Shown: piece by piece, positions 45,507-55,939 of the stretch
Numbering within the stretch: the stretch's first letter is position 1
Layout: every line of letters begins with the position of its first letter
From: Stenogyne calaminthoides
Taxonomy: Eukaryota; Streptophyta; Magnoliopsida; Lamiales; Lamiaceae
NCBI GenBank assembly: GCA_037126765.1
Contig: JBBCBC010000024.1
Coordinates: 14,357,554 to 14,421,553, forward strand
Length of the DNA: 64,000 nt
Reading direction: 5' to 3'
The notes under the pieces: model-generated
What the model was told of the DNA's origin: nothing
Databases searched by the model: none
What the model saw: only the letters and a program-made list of their open reading frames with translations
Program-made: the position numbers and the translations under genes

Positions 45507-45787
45507 TTACCAAAAGAAGCAGGGAGGATGCAAAGCCATCTAAATCTCGAAGAAGACTCAGAGGCACAGTTTTGCGGAAGAATAGGAAGAGGGAAGTGAA
45601 CCCATATTTATAAGCGGGAAGCGGGGGCCAAAGCGCAATTAGGATTTCGAATGTCATCTGGCGCACTGTTTCGAGGTAGCGGTTGGACTTCTCGAGGGAG
45701 CGGGACGACCACCATCATGCCTCGGGAGTCGGGAAAGATGCATCCAGGGCGACTAGCGACTACCTCACTGGCGACCTGGGGGGCAAT
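45507..45787 (+). other. Element D region before the 3' LTR, with polypurine tract
   Basis: Non-coding; the promoter of the antisense ORF would lie here. TATTTATAAG near 45605-45613 gives a TATAAATA box on the minus strand, about 100 bases upstream of the antisense ATG. The polypurine tract TGGGGGGCAAT lies just before the 3' LTR. Confidence 0.55.
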
Positions 45788-46336
45788 TGTTGGGGTCATA
45801 TATCTACGGGGCGACCACCCCTCAAAGGACGGCGACCATTAAGGCATGATGAAATGTGGCGAATCGGCAATTGATGGTGATCACCCAGGAGCAGGTGCGA
45901 CCACTTTAGTCGGTAACCTCAAGCGAGCATCCGAGGTTGCCCAGGAATAAATATGGAGAAGATTCGGGCAGTTAATGGAGCGGATATCGTGGGGAGCGGG
46001 CAAGGCAAGTCTATTTTAAGGTGAGAATCGCGGACCAGATATCAAGGAAACCACGATGATGGCGGTTGTGGCCCTTACAGGCCTGAAGAAGAGGCCCACG
46101 AGGAGATTTAACCTAGTTCACCATCTATAAATATTTCTTGTAACACTCATTGTAATGGATCGAAAATCTTAGTTCTTAGGCAGATATTATAGTAAAATTC
46201 CTGGCTTGGTATTGCCCCCGGACATAGCCGTATTTGGCGAACCGGGTCACCAAATTGTGCGTTCTCTCTTGTCTGCATTCACTATTGTTATTTTGTGAGT
46301 GATTGTTCATACGCTCGGGTAATTTCGGATATAACA
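45788..46336 (+). mobile_element. Element D, 3' LTR (549 bp)
   Basis: TGTTGGGGTCATATATCTAC...GGATATAACA. Differs from the 5' LTR by scattered substitutions, mostly transitions, and a few small indels. Confidence 0.9.
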
Positions 46337-46341
46337 AAATT
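46337..46341 (+). repeat. Target-site duplication of element D (right)
   Basis: AAATT, partner of 26848-26852. Confidence 0.9.
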
Positions 46342-46504
46342 GTAATAGATGGTTTTGACATCATCAAAAATTGGGAAATTGTTGGGAGATGAATTTAATA
46401 AAAGATAAAGATTTTGATTAGATCTCAAAACCCCTGAGTATGACATGTTCAGAAAGATCTAAGGTAGATTGGAAAATAGGTTTAAGTATAGTTAGTTCAG
46501 GAAA
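46342..46504 (+). mobile_element. Element B, polypurine tract and start of 3' LTR
   Basis: GATGGTTTTGACATCATC and AAAAATTGGGAAAT (decayed polypurine tract) precede TGTTGGGAGATGAATTTAAT at 46380. The LTR can be followed for about 125 bases (CATGTTCAG, GTTAGTTCAGG) and is then cut at 46504 by another LTR. Confidence 0.8.
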
Positions 46505-47095
46505 TGTAGGTCCCGAACGGGTTTTGTGAGGGTAGAAGTCTAGAGGTGAGGGGTGAATAGACTTCTAGAACTTTTGTGAGATCAGGTGTGGATATGCAAG
46601 TATGTCTGATCAGAGTGCGAGTGAAGCAGTACGGACTAATATCCAACTTACTGATTGCTTGGAAGCAGATAAGTTCGGCGTCTATCAGTTCAACTGAAGG
46701 TGCGGAAGATAAGTTAACCCATGTGAAAAACCAGTTTGTCCAAACCAAATTCTGAGTAATCTATTTTAGATTAGATGAAAAAGGGGTCAAACCTGATCAG
46801 ATCAGTTGCTTGGTACAAATCTGATCTAGACTCAGAAAATGCATGGAATAAAAAGAAGGTAGTGTGCTAAGAGTGTAAAGCAAATAAATCACACAAGATT
46901 TATAGTGGTTCAGACAACTTGTCCTACGTCCACTCTTCCCTATCAGCAGGGGCACTCACTTAACCAATCTGGACTTAGATTAATGTGTTAGTCCAACACA
47001 ATACAGCAAATATTTCAAGAGTTCTCACTCAACAATTCCAGAGATCAGAAACTAGAAACCCTAGTCTGAAATCTTATTAACCCTCAATGTCTAAC
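46505..47095 (-). mobile_element. LTR fragment I of a further copia element
   Basis: Plus orientation starts TGTAGGTCCCGAACGGG, the position-equivalent of TGTTGGTCCCGG in C and H. It then has AAGCAAATAAATCACACAAG and TATAGTGGTTCAGA...CCTACGTCCACTC as in C's LTR. The rest is diverged. The other end is not clear, and no partner LTR is seen. Confidence 0.6.
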
Positions 47096-48060
47096 ATGGG
47101 AATGAAAATAATTTTGCGAGTAATAGGATGAACGAAATAACAATCATTAAGTTCTAATCTAAAACCAAAGGGTAAGTCTAACACATAAGTCTCACATGTT
47201 CAGTAGCTACTCTTGCTCCGTTTTCACGTATAAGACGACTTCACCCGGCCTAACTGCCCTAAGACACATGAGCCCCTTCACATTCGTACAAATGTGTGAG
47301 CCACATCCGGCATCGAATACCCAGTAGTTAGCATTATTTGTGGATATGTCTATCTTAATAGCAAACATACATGTTCTAGTGTCAGAAGCACCATGTGCCT
47401 TCCTTTTAGCAACCAGAACCTTATAGTCCTTCTTCTAGTGTCCTCTTCTACTTATAGTAGAGGCATACATCCTTGTCTACCCGCTCCTTCTTTTGAACAC
47501 CATCTTAGTGATAGTGAATTCAAAAGTCTTGAGCATGTTGTGAAGTTCAGGCATGGTCGCATCCGTCTTATTCATATTGTAGTTCACAATGAAGCTAAAA
47601 TATGAATCCGAGAGCGACTGGAGGATAACATAAATGAAAATGTCGGTCTTTTAGCTCAAAGCCTAAATTACCAAGTTTCTCAATTAGGCCTATTATCTTA
47701 AACACATGAGGTGAAACATTCCCTTTTTCAGCTAACCGGTATCTGAATAGATCTCTCATCATTTCATAAATATCAAAACGAGATTCAAAATCAAAGAGAT
47801 CCTTCAGATGCTTGAGCATCTCGAAAGGACCCATTTTCTCATGTTGCCTTAAGTAATTCGGGAGTCATGCCGAGCAACATCACACACTGCGTCTGGAAAG
47901 CATCCTTTTGATGATTATTCTGAGCTGCTACGTCAAACGTAGCTATCTCAAGAAACTAGCTACAGGGGTAACAGGGATTGGCGTATCCAACACGTACTCA
48001 ATATTTTCTTGCCTTAGCACTAAACACACATTTAGGTGTCAGTCCAGAAAATTTGGCTGA
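47096..48060 (-). pseudogene. Copia gag-protease relic, minus strand
   Basis: From high to low coordinates: CVMLLGMTPELLKA, then GPFEMLKHLKDLFDFESRFD and VFKIIGLIEKLGNLGFELKD (gag capsid of the UBN2 type), a decayed zinc knuckle, and YWVFDAGCGSHICTNVKGL (protease; DAG instead of DTG). This is a different copia lineage from B, C and F. It ends near 47190 with no pol. Confidence 0.7.
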
Positions 48061-49856
48061 GCCAATTTGTTTGTTTCCAAAACACATCTCAATAACAGTT
48101 ATACATTTCAACTAACAAGAGAAATATAATAAAATGAGAATTAAACACATAATTTCTATGATCAATATTCAGCAATCAAAATAAATGTGGCCTTTCATTT
48201 TGTATTTATTTTGTCTCCATTATTTTCACATACTCAACGACCTCATCGGAAGAGTACGAATTTATATCAAGTATAAATTGTAATGGACTAGGATCCACAT
48301 TCCTGCTATTACAATATTTGTTTGGGCTGAATACTGCAACAGCATAACTGGTAGGAATCCAAACCAATTGCAAAACTGCAATTCCTAGTTGATTGAACCT
48401 AATTCAATCGGATGCCCCTTGACTTTCGTTTCCCTGCTTGGGCTGGTGAAACAAAGTCAAGTATATTTACAACAATCAAGTGGCGACACTACGTGTCCCT
48501 ATAAATGTCCCGTTAGATGTAGATCCGAGCAAAAGACTTGGGCCTTAAATACTCATTGGTACGAAATCTCCGGTTTACTTTTAATTTTGATGGAAGGCAT
48601 GGTTCAATGCAATGAAAATCATATTTTAGTGAGGAACATTTTAAAGTGGATATTAATTGCTTAATCGAGATCCAACATGTTAATCTACATCACATTTGAG
48701 CATCTATTGGGCACTGCCTACCCAAACATGATGGGCGTCATCTACCCAAATAATTAATACGGTCCGACAATTATTGGGCGCCACCTACCCAAACAATTAT
48801 AATGCGGACTATAAGAGTGTTAACAAATTAAAAATTTTTATCCAAGTGGGATTTAATAATTTATTAAAAGTTTATCGAATTAATTTCAAAATCCAATTTT
48901 AAGAAATAATTTAATAATTATTAATCAATTATTAAACAATTAATCTAATTAATCTTTCAATTTTGGTCCAACCAATAAATTCAGTTTTAAGAATTAATTT
49001 TAATAATATCAAGAAAATCGAATTATCTTATTATTTGTCACGGGCTCATGTGCAAAATTTCAAAAATTGCACGGAAGGGCCTGCCCAAAATCCAATTTCA
49101 AGACAGCCCTTCCCTTCATCATCGCCCAGTTTCCAAAACCATTTTCAATTGGGACGAGTCAACTAGAAACGCAACAATTCATCACTGTTCACCTGTATTA
49201 TTCCAAATAATTCCGAAGAACCCGATAAATTTTGACATTCCAAAATCCAATCAAAAAATCAAGGCATCAATACACATATACATTAACTGAAAAGAACGAG
49301 TCACTTCAAGAACACCATGAGTGTGTGCGAGTCACCGCCGCCGCTAGGCGCGTGCGGAGCCACGACCCGAGGATCGGTCGTGAATAGGCACGAACCGACA
49401 ACGCGCCTTCTCGAACTGTATCGAAACAGGGACGCGTCACCTCGAAACACAATGGAGACGAAGGCCGCCGCCTGAATCAAAGTAGATCACCGGTGCACCG
49501 CCACGATTTCAAACCGAAACAGCAACACGTCATCAAGAATCGAGTGAAACATAGATGACGGTTCTTAAATTAAAACGAAACGGGTAGCGACTCTGCACAT
49601 CAAGGCGAATCGAGTCACGCCGCCATGGATCTAATTCGCTATCGCGCATGGCAACGCCGACTTGCGCGAGCATCGTGAGTCACGGTGTGAAGCCATCGAC
49701 TCAAGCAGCATCACGTCTCGCCTGCATACACCGGGCAACGTGGGTCGGATGCGAAGAGATGGGAAGGCGGATTTTCCCAGAAAACCATATCTCACGAGAA
49801 GAAGATGAACCAGTGTGACAAGTGAGGAGCGCGTGTGTGTGGGGGGTTTTAGTTAA
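48061..49856. other. Long stretch without recognisable genes
   Basis: 48061-48960 is AT-rich and may be the leader or LTR of the minus-strand copia relic. 48700-48800 holds three degenerate copies of ATTGGGC-CCTACCCAAA. 49290-49850 is GC-rich with many CGA/CACG words. No ORF with a plausible protein. The sequence changes abruptly to gypsy gag at 49857. Confidence 0.5.
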
Positions 49857-50779
49857 CCAAGAAACATTGTGGAAGTTGTACAAAGAGGGCAAGTTGGAGG
49901 GCAAAGCCAAGTAAATTTCGGGCCACCAAACCCTGCAACTGATGAAAAGGCCCTATGGAGACGAGTTCATCAAAAAGCGGCAAGGGAACAACCAGCAACA
50001 GGCCCCACCTCAGGCAAAACCCGGGGCCAATGGCCAGCGGCAAGACCCGCCTTTCCCGAACAATGCAATGGGGAGGGGTGTTCAGATGATCGCGTCGATG
50101 GGAGATATGATCGGCATAATCCTTCCCTCGCTGAACCTGTCTCGCCGAAGATGGAAAGTCGAATTACGTTCCATGGGCAATGTTCATCAGATATGTTGCC
50201 CAATCAATCACACGGCCAGGGCATCCAACTCGCTCGCTTTCTTAGACGAGGATAAGCACGACGTGCAATACCCCAACAACAATCCGATCGTGATCTCGAC
50301 CAAGATCATGGGGGTAACGGACCATCGTCTGCTGATAGACAATGGGTCTTTTTGCAACATCCTATTTAAGAATGCCCTGATCAAATAGGGAACTTCGGTG
50401 ACTACATCGAGCCGTGCGAGCTCACCATCAAAGGATTCAGGAATTCCATAGTCAAGCCCTACTTGGTCATCCGCCTGGCAGTCGAGCTAGTTTCAGACCA
50501 GGATCCCGAGATAAAGGACACGTTAGCTCGACTTTTTCATAATTGATCTCCCCTCGATGTATAACGGTTTCTTGGGGAGACCTTTCGAGTATGAGTTCGG
50601 AGCGGCGACATCGTCGCACTACTACTGCATAAAATTCCCTACCCCGAGGGGAGCCGTGGGAACCGTGAAGGGAAACCAGGCGATGTCGAGGGAATGTATG
50701 TTGCAGACCGATGCGGACTTAGGTACCACTCATATAACTTGCGACATGGGGACAGTACTGGTAACATCACAATTTGAAC
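49857..50779 (+). pseudogene. Element E gag end and protease
   Basis: TLWKLYKEGKLEGKAK matches D's QLWKLYEDGML after the zinc knuckle. The protease reads NNPIVISTKIMGVTDHRLLID followed by NGSFCNILF (Asn in place of Ser after the catalytic Asp). After a frame change near 50390 it continues to MYNGFLGRPFEYEFGAATS and GAVGTVKGNQ, equal to D at 29620-29740. Confidence 0.75.
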
Positions 50780-50835
50780 TAAGTTGAACACTTCGATGAA
50801 AACCCAATTTAGCTCGGAAGGTTTAGGGATAAACA

Positions 50836-50873
50836 CTGCAAAATAAAAGGAAAATTAGATCAGTACGACTTAC
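50836..50873 (-). other. Splice-site-like block in E's antisense ORF
   Basis: Minus strand AATG|GTAAGTCGTACTGATC at 50873 and TTATTTTGCAG ending at 50836, with an in-frame stop in between. Only 38 nt, shorter than known functional plant introns, but signals and position match D. Confidence 0.4.
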
Positions 50874-51132
50874 CATTTTCAACTCGGGTCACATAATCAT
50901 TCGGAATACGAATGGCTAATGTACTCGTAGGATCTACAGACTCCCACGCCCATCCAATGAACCACCACCTCTGATGCCATCCATCTACCTTATTCATGAT
51001 CCCACTAACGAGTTCCTTACCCTTGCGAAGTCGCACAACATTATATCCGTCGGCCTGAGCAACGGGATGCATCACATAGGACACCTCACCTGGATTAGGC
51101 AATCGGTACAATCCGGCCTGCTCCAACACGGT

Positions 51133-51427
51133 GTGTTTACAAAAACTTATAAGTGATTATAGTCACCTAGAATTGAGTGGAGAAATAATTTAAAGTGTTT
51201 TATATCTCTTTTAGTAGCTTAAATAAGCTCTCAGGAGTTATAAGCTTCAAAGAGAGTGTTTTTAGTAGCTTATTAGTTTTTAAAAAAAACTTTTAACTTT
51301 TTTTGCAAACACTAACAACTTTTCTTTAATTTTTTTTTACAAACACTATCAACTTCTACTATTAATCATTTTTCTCATAATCACTAATTTTAATCACTTC
51401 TTTAAAACCATAAGTTTTTGCAAACAC
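51133..51427. mobile_element. MITE-like element with terminal inverted repeats
   Basis: GTGTTTACAAAAACTTATAA at 51133 is mirrored by CATAAGTTTTTGCAAACAC ending at 51427. About 295 bases, AT-rich, non-coding. The termini recall hAT-type MITEs. A similar sequence, TAAGCTTAGCCAAACGAGCCC, near 51790 may be another end of a larger copy. Target duplication not clear. Confidence 0.55.
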
Positions 51428-51483
51428 CCTATACATCTTATAAACTTTTAAAACAACTTATAAGATATTATAGATTATGTCAA

Positions 51484-51773
51484 GTGTGGATAACTCAAGT
51501 GGTTAGAGCTCCACGACCTGAGACCTTGAGGTCCCGGGTTCGAGACATGGAGAGGGAATATTTATTCCCTCATGTGGTGGTCCCCCTCTTGTTGGGTTAC
51601 GGTCCCGGTTGCAGTTCCGAGTTGAAGTTTCGGATGGTCCCCCTCTTTTGGTGATTGTGGTTCCGCTCTATAGTGAGATGAAATGATGTTTTCATGTGCC
51701 CAGTGGTAGAAGGAATTATTGTAATTGATTATCTTAGGAAACTATTGTAATTGATTGACTTTAAAAAAAAAAA
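51484..51773 (+). mobile_element. tRNA-derived SINE
   Basis: A-box-like GATAACTCAAGTGGTTAGAG (51489-51508) and B box GGTTCGAGAC (51537-51546) are 35 bases apart, the spacing of a pol III promoter. A tRNA-unrelated body and a poly(A) tail (51763-51773) follow. There is no cloverleaf that would fold as a tRNA. Target duplication is doubtful (ATATTATAGATTATG versus TTATGGATATTTATA). Confidence 0.7.
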
Positions 51774-51789
51774 TGTTATGGATATTTAT

Positions 51790-52075
51790 AATAAGCTTAG
51801 CCAAACGAGCCCTGGGTCTAGATCTGTCAACATGGGTATGGCCCGTTAGGCCGACCACCCCCGCCCATATATGGGTCGAGTTGGGTTGAGTATTTATAGG
51901 CCCGCTGGGGAGTGGGTCTATATGGGTTGGCCCGCACAGGCCGCTGGCTAGAGTGGGTTGTGTCGGGTTGGGGGTGGGTTGGCCAGTAGACTTTTTTAAA
52001 TATATATATAATATTATTGTTTAATTTAATTAAAATACATAAACATAAATACACAAAACAATTTGCTTCTCACCT
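51790..52075. mobile_element. hAT-end-like insert piece
   Basis: CTAGATCTGTCAACATGGGT followed by many GGCCCG, GTTGGG and CGGG words is the usual look of hAT transposon subterminal regions. No transposase. The piece ends about 52075 where E's antisense ORF resumes. Confidence 0.45.
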
Positions 52076-52790
52076 ACGTACGCAATATAATGTAACTCCA
52101 ACCATTTGGGGTGATCTGGGTGAGGCTCTGATTCCAAGCTGCGTGTAGATGTTAAATAGTTGGGTGCAAAGGAAATTGGATCCCGAACTCCATGGCGTGT
52201 TCGTTCACCACTCTCATCCCGGTAGGCGGCTGGTCGGCATTCTCTTCGAATGTCGCACCATAAAAGTGTACATCTTTGGTCACTCTGTATAGACGACAAA
52301 GCGAGCACACGTATCGATCAGACAAGACCGACCGATACTTCTCTTCGGATGCCACGAAATCTAACTTGGTCGACTTCCGAAATTCTTGCTCAGGTCACGT
52401 ATAAGGGCCTCGGGCTGTGTAGGCATCATAGTGAAAGACTTGTTCATAGGCACCATAATCACGAACTAGGGCAGAGTGCCCCACAACCTCCCCCGTCTCC
52501 GGCAAGACGGTGCGAAGAAGACTAGCAACAACCAGAGGGAGGTGAGTAATGTAACCCAACTCCTCCAAAAAAGCCTCATCAGGCTCAACACCATTACCAT
52601 TGTCCTCCTGAATATCACCGGGAGCTCCAGCCAGAGATACCAGAATTCTAGAGGTTTCACCCACAAGGCCAGCGATTCAAGACGATCCACGGCGGTGATG
52701 GCATTGAGAGAGGAAAACATTATCCTCGGAGGAGGATGACACCACCATAGGCTGAGAGGAGGCAGGAGTCGAAGAAGAACCAGTAGCCAT

Positions 52791-53269
52791 TGGAATGAAT
52801 GAGAAGAAACAGGGAGTTTTACCTGAATTGATTCTTGTTGAATTCTCGAAGAAACTTGGCGAAAGCTATGGATGTTCAAGCAAATTTGCAGAGGCGAAGA
52901 AGGGTTTAAAGGCCTAAACCCTCGCCTATTTATAAAAGAGAGGAAGGGCCGAAATGCAATTTAACTAAACTTCATGCCCGTCCCGACAATAAGAATATGG
53001 GAAATACGTGTGGCTACCACCGTGACTTCTCATTGGATCGACTCACGGGGCCCCGCAGTCGTCACCTCTATCACGCGGTCACTTCAATCAACAAATTTTG
53101 ATGGCAGTCTGTCGCACCGATTCGCGTAATCGAGGTAACTTTTGCCTGCCCGAGGATGATGATACGCCCTGAACAAATCCCTAGGTCAATAGGCCGCAGG
53201 TCGGAAGAATAGTAAATCAAGTCAAGGCCCCGATGCAAAGCACGCGACCTCGACTTGAGGGGCAATTTT
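52791..53269 (+). other. Element E region before 3' LTR, with polypurine tract
   Basis: Non-coding; TATTTATAAAAG near 52928 gives a TATA-like box (minus strand) upstream of the antisense ATG. Polypurine tract TTGAGGGGCAATTT before the LTR. Confidence 0.55.
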
Positions 53270-53971
53270 TGTAACATGGATAAATCCAACCAACCGGATA
53301 AGTCGCAGAGACGGCAAGTCGCCCACCGACAACCGTTTGAAGCGACCTGGCGACAAGATCCCAAGAACTTGAATTCTTAAAGATCAGATGTCCACGAGAC
53401 CAGATGATCAAAAGACATAAGAGGTCACGTAATCACTACTTCACCATGCACGAGTACAATCTACCCAAGAGTCACAAGGACGGCAGGTCGCGATTAGCGA
53501 CCAAGGGAGGCGACTTGAATCTAAGATCTCCGCAAGTCGGAGGTCGTGAAAGTTGTGTATCCTGACAGTCAAAGGAAGCACCCGGCATGCCACAAGATTC
53601 GTCCTGAAGTCCACCCCGCGATTGGCGCGCACTAAATGCAGAGACCTCTGACCCGACAAGGCAGAATTCTCGGCTAGCGGGATTGAAGCCCCATTTACTG
53701 AGTATACCTTATGTAAACTCCCGCCCATGAGGCGGGAATCGTTGTATAAATAGGCCACCACGGCCATACTAGAAAAAGGTTGGAAAATCAATAGCTAAAT
53801 AGGCAGATATAATCTTAATATATTCCTGTCTTGGACGCCCCCAGACGTAGTCTTATTCAAAGATGAACTGGGTCACCAATTCTTGCATCATTTACTTGTT
53901 TTGATCGCTTAAACTCTTAGTTTACCATATTATTGTTGTTTGTTGGCCGGAATCTCAAACTTGGCACAACA
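53270..53971 (+). mobile_element. Element E, 3' LTR (702 bp)
   Basis: TGTAACATGGATAAATCC...TTGGCACAACA. The R/U5 side matches D's LTR (GTATAAATAGG; TGGACGCCCCCAGACGTAG; GAACTGGGTCACCAA). TATAAATA at 53745-53752. Confidence 0.75.
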
Positions 53972-54472
53972 TATCCAAACTGACTGGATAGGACAATGCA
54001 GTTGATCTTCAAGTCTATAAATACACTGCATTAGCCGAGATACAAGTTTGAGGAAAATTGAAATACCATTTGCTCTACTCCAAACTTTAGAGAGTAACAA
54101 CTGAGACACAACCAAGAGTGTTTGTAACATCTTAGAAGTGTGAGGGTCAATGTTTGTCTATTTGTATTGGTCGAATGAATTCCATTATTCTCATCAGTAT
54201 TGATTTTATCTTTTTAGATCAAGTTTTAGGTTGAATAAGATCACTAGTTACATGATTGAATGGATTGCTTTTGGTGTGTAGTTTTTCACTACACCTTTTA
54301 GGATATTGTAAAAGGTTCTTGTGTATCTCACCACTTATTATAGTGATGTTTTTAACCATGAGATTGGTATAGTTTGAATTAAGACTATACACAATTTTGA
54401 AATCTTTTGCACTGCGTTTTTAATACTTCCGCTGTCATATGTTATTTTACATGTTGCACAACATTTTCAACA
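53972..54472 (+). mobile_element. LTR fragment (copia-like), isolated
   Basis: TATA box CTATAAATACACTGC near 54015, TTAATACTTCCGCTGTCATA and an end ACATTTTCAACA resemble the right half of a plant copia LTR. No PBS follows. Confidence 0.45.
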
Positions 54473-54772
54473 ACACTTTCAGATTTAATGGAGACTTACT
54501 AAACAAAAAAATAGGGGAGTTTGGATTGGTTTTCTAAATACCACTAAACAAAAATCAAAAAACTAAAATAACAGATAAACACAAATAAAATGAGTCAATA
54601 AAAATGCTCCAATTCACTATTTTACCGATCTGGTCCGAGAACATATGGTTGACCAATCTCTGGTAGGTTGAAACATACATGTGAGTGATAATTGGAAGAG
54701 ACTCACACTAACTCAAAGTTCAAACTTTCCTTTATTCAATAATCCATTAACTTTGCATCCATAATCAAAGCT
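54473..54772. other. AT-rich spacer
   Basis: No gene or repeat recognised. Confidence 0.4.
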
Positions 54773-55139
54773 TAATTGCAGATAAAATCACAATCTTTTC
54801 ACAAATTGCAATCTAAAATTTTGAATCCTGGTAAACAAAATCTCAACTTTAAAAAAAATAAATAAATAAATAAATTTTGCAATTCGAACCAATGGGCACA
54901 TTCGCTCCTGCTCGGAAATGATGATGATTATTTGCTTCCATCCGAACAAATCTAAACATGTTAATACAATTAATTACTTGTCACCTGGTAGGTGACACAT
55001 CATTCCGGGGAAGGAGTGAATCTGCCATTGGTTCGAATTGAAAAAAAAAATAAAAAATTAAATTGAGATTTTGCTTGCCAAGATTCAGAAGTTTAAGTTA
55101 GATTTGCAATTTGCAACGGTTGTGATTTTTCTGCAATTA
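54773..55139. mobile_element. Fold-back MITE with long inverted arms
   Basis: TAATTGCAGATAAAATCACAA at 54773 is mirrored by TTGTGATTTTTCTGCAATTA ending at 55139. The arms stay alignable for about 150 bases each (GCAAGCAAAATCTCAA; AATTCGAACCAATGG), leaving a spacer of about 70 bases. No coding sequence. Family unknown; the long arms suggest a Mutator-like or fold-back MITE. Confidence 0.75.
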
Positions 55140-55939
55140 GACCTATAATAAATTGTTCATGTTCCTCTCCCAACAAATGTTGTGAAGCTTAATTACCGGC
55201 AAACAATGTAAGGGTCGATTGATTCTTCAGATGCGATACGAGGAGACATAAGCAAAGCTTTCGGTTTTTAATTTGATTTTCTAGGAAATTAACCTAAGTC
55301 ACAGCTGAAAAATGAGATTTTTTAACTCCAAAAAACAAAATACAATTACTGCAGTGAAATAAAAAAAAAAGGCAATAATACCTTGTCTTCAATTCTATCA
55401 TGCATGAATCAGCACCCTGGCTCAGGCTGAGATTTGTTAATTATCAAGGAACATTCATGGCTAGGTTGGATTCTCTTGATTTCATCATCAGAATTTTCAT
55501 GATTCTCCTCAACTTTGATGGTCTTCATACTTTTATGCTCATTAAGCGTGGATTGAACAATAAACTTATTCTTTCTAGTTCCAAAAGGTGTTATTGATTC
55601 TAGAGGTTTTACAGTGGTAAATTTGCTGCCATTTGTTTTATGTACTGAATCAGATGACTTCTCATGTGTGTTTGTGTGTTTTTTAGGGGTGTCTCAAGTA
55701 TGCCTTCTGCTTCTTCATATTTGCCCTGCAAAATCTTGTTTAAAATTGCAAACGAAAAAAATGCCAAATGTAATTCCCATGATTGAAGCATAGTAAGAAG
55801 TCAAGAATACATAAGTGTAAAGCACTAAAGCTTTAATTTGACGTTTCTTCATGAAAGGACATAAAGAGGTCTTCAGTCCTTGCACCAAAGTGATTGTTTT
55901 AATGCATTGTCCACGGCCACGATGCAGTAAAAGGATTAA
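55140..55939. other. Spacer before element F
   Basis: Mostly non-coding. A minus-strand frame at 55791-55609 (LFHLAFFSFAILNK-like, KYEEAEGILETPLK) and a second frame down to about 55385 (TPFGTRKNKFIVQSTLNEHK) could be exon remains of a host gene, but no family is recognised. Confidence 0.35.

Larger units (their letters stand above)
26853..46336 (+). mobile_element. Element D: Tat-type Ty3/gypsy element with antisense ORF, nested in B
   Basis: LTRs of 547 and 549 bp, a perfect AAATT duplication, and the order gag, protease, reverse transcriptase, RNase H, second (archaeal-type) RNase H, integrase. A dual RNase H and an antisense ORF between pol and the 3' LTR are features of the Tat lineage. 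Element G (31885-40044) and solo LTR H (41290-42283) sit inside it; without them D is about 10.3 kb. GC content is clearly higher than in the copia elements around it. Confidence 0.9.
50780..52790 (-). pseudogene. Element E antisense ORF, interrupted by small elements
   Basis: Start MATGSSSTPASSQPMVVSSS at 52790, with frame changes; then GIQFPLHPTI (about 52170) and ITPNGWSYIIL (about 52090). It is interrupted by the inserts at 51131-52075 and resumes with EQAGLYRLPNPGEVSYV, GWHQRWWFIGWAWES and RIPNDYVTRVENG (50873). After the intron-like block comes FIPKPSELNWVFIEVF, and homology ends near 50780. Same family as D's antisense ORF (PF04195-like). Confidence 0.65.
49857..53971 (+). mobile_element. 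Element E: decayed Tat-type gypsy element
   Basis: The order gag end, protease, antisense ORF, polypurine tract and 3' LTR parallels D. Reverse transcriptase, RNase H and integrase are missing (junction near 50780-50820) and the 5' end is truncated at 49857. Small elements occupy 51131-52075 within the antisense ORF. Confidence 0.75.

Noticed and set aside
49290..49850. GC-rich stretch as a CpG island or promoter of a host gene
   Set aside because: No ORF follows in either direction and the flanks are retroelement fragments; more likely an unrecognised LTR or repeat piece.
51484..51560. Possible tRNA gene (A and B boxes present)
   Set aside because: No acceptor stem or anticodon arm can be paired, and a long body with poly(A) tail follows; a SINE explains it better.
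55385..55791. Possible host gene exons on the minus strand
   Set aside because: Two short frames in different phase with a stop between, no recognised domain, no start or promoter; kept only as a remark on the spacer.
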